NCBI RefSeq assembly: GCF_030463535.1
Contig: NC_132878.1
Coordinates: 89,846,507-89,910,506, forward strand
Source: Salminus brasiliensis
Taxonomy: Eukaryota; Chordata; Actinopteri; Characiformes; Bryconidae
DNA length: 64,000 nt
Reading direction: 5' to 3'
This document shows, one piece after another, positions 60,280 through 64,000 of the stretch. A model generated the notes under the pieces. The model was not told where the DNA came from, did not search any database, and saw only the letters and a program-made list of their open reading frames with translations. The position numbers and the translations under genes are program-made. How positions within the stretch are numbered: the stretch's first letter is position 1; each line of letters opens with the position of its first letter.

Positions 60280-61239
60280 CTGATGGTTCTGGCACATCAG
60301 TGATGAAAGCTGCAGTACTGAATTCCTGTTGCAGTTCTCTCAGTTTCACACAATACTTTCAGTTTTATTTATTTTTACACACTCCAGATGGCTTAACTGT
60401 CATGCTGAAATAGTTACACTGCCAACAGCCAGTCAAGATCAGGGTGTGAAAGATACAGCTATCTTTTTCTTTCTAATTTCAGAAAGAAGTAGTCCTCGTC
60501 TATCAAGTACACACAGAAGCTGCTAAAAGCAGAATATACCCTAGTGCTGGAATCAAGCCATGGCTCTAGATCTCTGTCTAAGTTACAAGTAAAGATGCCA
60601 TCTTTTTCCTTCGTATCTTAGGCTTTGATAATATCTGATCATCTTAAACCCAGTGGTGAACCATGAAAGAGCTAGACCTTCTGTAAGCAATTTTAAAACA
60701 CTACCAGAAAATGAGGGGTAAAGCATATTGTGACAATGTTAATTTCTGCAAGAACACTAATGGGAGCAACAAGTGCTAAGCTAATGGCAACAGCATTAAC
60801 ATTTTTAGACAATTAAACACAGTTAAACAGGTATTATATATGGATAATTGGTCCAGATAAAAAGATTTTGTTTAAATATAACAGACAAATTAATATATGT
60901 GCTGACTCCTATGATAAACAGCCCTGGCCCAGAGCTGCTTTCAATTTCTATTAACTGACTAAAACCCATTGACTCCTTGGCTGGTTAATTATGGTCCTTG
61001 TCTATTTCCATAATTAATATACACTGGTTAAAAAAATAAATGAAACACTGTAACAAAAAAACAAAACAATATAACTCCAAGTCAATCACACTTCTGTGAA
61101 GTCAACCTATCCAGTTAGGAAGGTACACTAATTGTGAATCAATTTCCCCTGCTGTTGTGCAAATGGAACAGACAACAAGAAGAAAAGAGAGGCAATGAGC
61201 AATGACTAGAAATGGTAAGACGAGAAATTGAATATTTTT

Positions 61240-61920
61240 GAGTTCCTATCAGAAGACCCTGAAAAAACCCACACACATGCCCAGTCCACCACTGCCCTGT
61301 GGGATAGTGGGTCCACCAATTGTAGTGCAGTCTCTGATTTCACAAAAGCTCTACAGTGGACCTTTGACAGACCCATATGAGGCGCTGAGGTCGTCCCTGC
61401 CCTCCTGAACTTGCGGCAGGGCTCCCTCTGTGTTGCCAATTATACCACCACACAGGCCTGCCCAAGTCCAGTGGCCAGCCAGTGATATTAGTGGTAGTGG
61501 ACAGGTGCTAGATTCATCAGCTTTCACAAGCTTCCCTCGGCCGCAAAGACAGCCCAAATCATCCTATACCAAGTTGTGTGGTACCATGGTCTACCCACAG
61601 ACCTGATTTCTGACAGAGGGTCCACGTTTGAATGGCTTTCTGTTCCTCCCTAGGGGCCTCCGTCAATCTTTCTTCCTGGTTTCATTCCCAGTCTAATAGC
61701 CAGTATAATGGTCATTGGGCATGTCCTATTTTTGAGTGCCAGTTTGCTTATCCGCCTCCTTTGTCCCCTGATCAAGAAGCCCAGGTGGCTATCTTGTCAG
61801 CTAACAGCATATTACGTCGGTGCAGCATGTAACCAGGCACTCATGTTTCAAGAACATAAGTATGGGCGTTTCATATCAAAGTCTGCTCTTTACTACATAG
61901 GTTTATGAAAGTGTGTCATG
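61240..61920 (+). mobile_element. Ty3/Gypsy gag-integrase relic
   Basis: Plus strand: about 61290-61430 encodes gag-like ALWDSGSTNCSAVSDFTKAL, FDRPI and LLNLRQGSLCVANY. From about 61530 it encodes integrase core remnants LPSAKTAQIILYQVVWYHGL, PTDLISDRGSTF and SSLGASVNLSSWFHSQSN. Protease, RT and RNase H are missing between them. Several stops and shifts; dead. Confidence 0.75.
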
Positions 61921-62271
61921 TTCCAAACAAATGATATTCATGAGAACCTCAGAAAAAGAGTAACCAAAGCACTCCAGACTAGAAGAAGTTATGAAACCAG
62001 TTTGATCTTTGTTATACAGTGAGGCAGATGATATGCAAGGCAACATCTAAGGACCTAAAAGCTCAATATAATTGAGTAACACCAATTTTCATGAGTCTAT
62101 CAGCAGACCATGATATTTAATATTGGAAATTACCTGTATCTGCAATCAAGCACTCGTTGTTATCAACTAAATTTCACTAGCTAACTAAGCTAAAGTTTAT
62201 TCGCTTGAACATTTGGCCAAATTGACCATCATATGTGTTTTATTTAAAGCTATACACTTTATATATATATA

Positions 62272-62347
62272 AAACATTTGGACATATAGTGTACATGCAG
62301 AGTAATATATAAGTTACTCTGCATGTACACTATATGTCCAAATGTTT
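62272..62347. repeat. 34-bp perfect inverted repeat of MITE ends
   Basis: AAACATTTGGACATATAGTG.. (62272-62305) and its exact complement (62314-62347) are separated by eight bases (TATATAAG). Each arm is the terminal motif of the Tc1-type MITE plus GTACATGCAGAGTAA. Body sequence of the MITE continues to the right up to about 62480. Confidence 0.9.
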
Positions 62348-62490
62348 GTGGACAGTCCTTCTAGTTGTACCCATTCTGGAACTTGACAGCTTGATTAAGC
62401 CAACTGCTTTTCTGTATTCTGAGTTATTTTCAATTCAACACAATGAATGTAATTTGACTAGGGGTGCCCGAACCTTTGCACACGATACTA
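62314..62490 (+). mobile_element. Tc1-type MITE, partial copy
   Basis: Starts TTACTCTGCATGTACACTAT, ATGTCCAAATGTTTGTGGAC, AGTTGTACCCATTCTGG. It is then truncated and ends TAGGGGTGCCCGAACCTTTG, the usual end wording of a different mariner family. Confidence 0.65.
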
Positions 62491-62499
62491 TATGAAACA

Positions 62500-63035
62500 C
62501 TTAAAAAACTTTTTTAAACCATATGGTAAACAACAATGCAGTTTAACAATTGAATATAATGATTTCAAATTTTATAGGGAAGCACCGCTATATTTAACAG
62601 TTGGCAAGAGAAAGTATAGGGACAGATTCAAGCACAAGAACACAGGATTGCAGAACACAAAAAAAAATTACAAAAGTAACTATCAATAATATGTTTTTTT
62701 TTTAATTATTAAAATATCTAAATAAAATGCATAAATAAAAAAAATAGTCAATAATAGTATATCTTTTGTAAATTAGCAGTGCCTGGCTATTCTAAGTTGT
62801 CCTTTCAATGACAAATGAGGCCAGGACAGCTGTGAAGATTCATGAGCAGGATTTTATAAGAACAGCAATATTGCTTGATGTCAACAGCATTTTAGGCACT
62901 GCAGCAGGCACCCATTTTTTCTTCTTCCAGCTCTGAGGGAGTTTTTCCTTGCCACTGTCGCCGTTGGCTTGCTCACGGGGGTCTTTGATCCTTCATGTTA
63001 TTTCTTCTTTCTTCTCTGTCTCTGTCATTTATTTA
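62500..63035. other. Spacer, repeat remnants
   Basis: 62900-63030 (TTTTTCCTTGCCACTGTCGC, GTTGGCTTGCTCACGGGGGT) is a multicopy fish repeat motif that leads into the tail at 63040-63122. No gene. Confidence 0.45.
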
Positions 63036-63039
63036 TAAG

Positions 63040-63122
63040 TACTAATTATGTAAAGCTGCTTTGTGATGACAACAGTTGTAAAAAGCACTATACAAATAAA
63101 TTTGACTTGACTTGACTTGATT
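63040..63122 (+). mobile_element. Retroposon 3' tail with (TTGAC)n
   Basis: GTAAAGCTGCTTTGTGATGA, CACTATACAAATAAATTTGA, then TTGACTTGACTTGATT. It shares its tail repeat with 48630-48648. Confidence 0.7.
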
Positions 63123-63494
63123 AAGATCCAGTACTGAATAGTGAGTTCAGGTGTGATTGCGTTGATACTTTAGGCAGGCAGCATGTACCACATGCCACCA
63201 CCAGGCCCACCTGTGTATACATACACAGCCAAACAACACTTCACCATCACACCTTTGTAGAGGGGTGAATGGTAATAGTGGGTATGGAGAGAGATAAGAA
63301 AACTGGGAGAAAGAAAATGATTTAAGTTGTGAACAGCATAGAAAAGCAAAAGAGAAAAGAAAAGTAGGATGCAGCAAAGCAAAACAAAAGCATATCCAGT
63401 TTGAAACCCAGCAGTCACAGTGTCTCACCAAGCACAAGCTTAACCTTACATTTTTACTTTATTATTACACTTATAATATAAAACCTCAAAATAA

Positions 63495-63498
<4 letters not shown>

Positions 63499-63567
<69 letters not shown>

Positions 63568-63584
63568 CTTTTTTTTTTTTTTTT
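63499..63584. repeat. (AT)n followed by poly-T
   Basis: About 19 AT units run into about 45 thymines with one C. Length in the assembly is likely unreliable. Confidence 0.95.
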
Positions 63585-63604
63585 ACAATTATCAAGGTTA
63601 AACT

Positions 63605-63835
63605 AAACAGCCTAGACTTGAAGGTTGAGACTGTGTCTGAGTCCTGAACATTATCTGGAAGGTTATTCCAGAGTTGGGGGGCTTTATAAGAAAAGGCTTT
63701 CTGATTTCTGGGAACTATTAAGGGAAAAAAACAGCACCCTGTGATCTAAGTGTTCTTGGTGGTTCAAAATATGTAATAAGATCTTGCAATTACTCAGAAG
63801 CGAGGCCATATAGGGCTTTGTATGTCAACAGTGGT
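63605..63835 (-). mobile_element. Dispersed repeat fragment
   Basis: TTATTCCAGAGTTGGGGGGC, AAGAAAAGGCTTTCTG and GGCCATATAGGGCTTTGTAT are wording of a multicopy fish LINE-associated repeat. Family not assigned. Confidence 0.5.
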
Positions 63836-63837
63836 CA

Positions 63838-64000
63838 AGTGGGTTTTATTGTCATTTCAACTACATACAGAGAAGAAGCTATTGCAGAGTCTGGTCGTGT
63901 TGGACCGGATGCTGCGGTACCTTCTTCCTGATGGCAGGAGGGAGAACAGTCTGTGTGAAGGGTGGGTGGAGTCATCCACAATGCTGGTTGCTTTGCCGAT
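63838..64000 (-). mobile_element. LINE ORF2 C-terminus
   Basis: Minus strand encodes IGKATSIVDDSTHPSHRLFS, then LLPSGRRYRSIRSNTTRLCN, then 3' UTR with ATGACAATAAAACCCACTTG. It is a non-LTR retrotransposon end of the same family as the tail at 48430-48648. It continues beyond the window. Confidence 0.8.

Overview
The window looks like teleost nuclear DNA. Genes are split by GT/AG introns, introns and spacers are AT-rich, and Tc1/mariner relics, tRNA-derived SINEs, LINE 3' tails and Ty3/Gypsy fragments are dense. A short-TIR Tc1-type MITE family whose ends read ACTATATGTCCAAATGTTTG recurs about eight times; I associate that family with otophysan fishes (characins, catfishes, knifefishes), which is inference rather than proof. 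There is no prokaryotic, organellar or CRISPR signal.

Layout. 1-7.8 kb: transposon debris plus two coding-looking minus-strand exons (3778-4027) of an unrecognised gene. 7.8-13.25 kb: a probable minus-strand transcription unit with a GC-rich 5' end near 13.1 kb, a spliced leader, and a polyA signal at 7849-7854; its product is not recognised. 13.3-16.3 kb: AT-rich spacer with a large palindrome and a minisatellite. 16.35-25.41 kb: the complete rbm42 gene (minus strand, ten coding exons, 410 codons before the stop, C-terminal RRM). 25.45-30.3 kb: a complete four-coding-exon B7-family gene, HHLA2-like, on the plus strand; its likely leader exon lies head-to-head with the rbm42 leader exon. 30.2-49.9 kb: mostly repeats, with a decayed copy of a B7 transmembrane exon (39.75 kb), a possible small lysine/glutamate-rich gene (35.0-35.9 kb) and an ISRE-like motif (43.66 kb). 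49.96-54.83 kb: a second complete HHLA2-like gene. 57.1-60.3 kb: fragments that could be a third, decayed or unrecognised immune-type membrane protein, interleaved with Gypsy debris. 60.5-64 kb: Gypsy, MITE, LINE and simple repeats.

How the genes relate. rbm42 is a housekeeping RNA-binding protein gene. The two HHLA2-like genes are tandem paralogues. They share exon order (signal peptide, IgV, IgC-like, TM/tail) and intron phase (all phase 1), have closely similar IgV domains, and share an unusual second Ig domain that lacks both canonical cysteines. With the relic TM exon and the possible third unit they form a small, turning-over cluster of T-cell co-signalling ligands. Product names rest on reading the translations; no database search was run.
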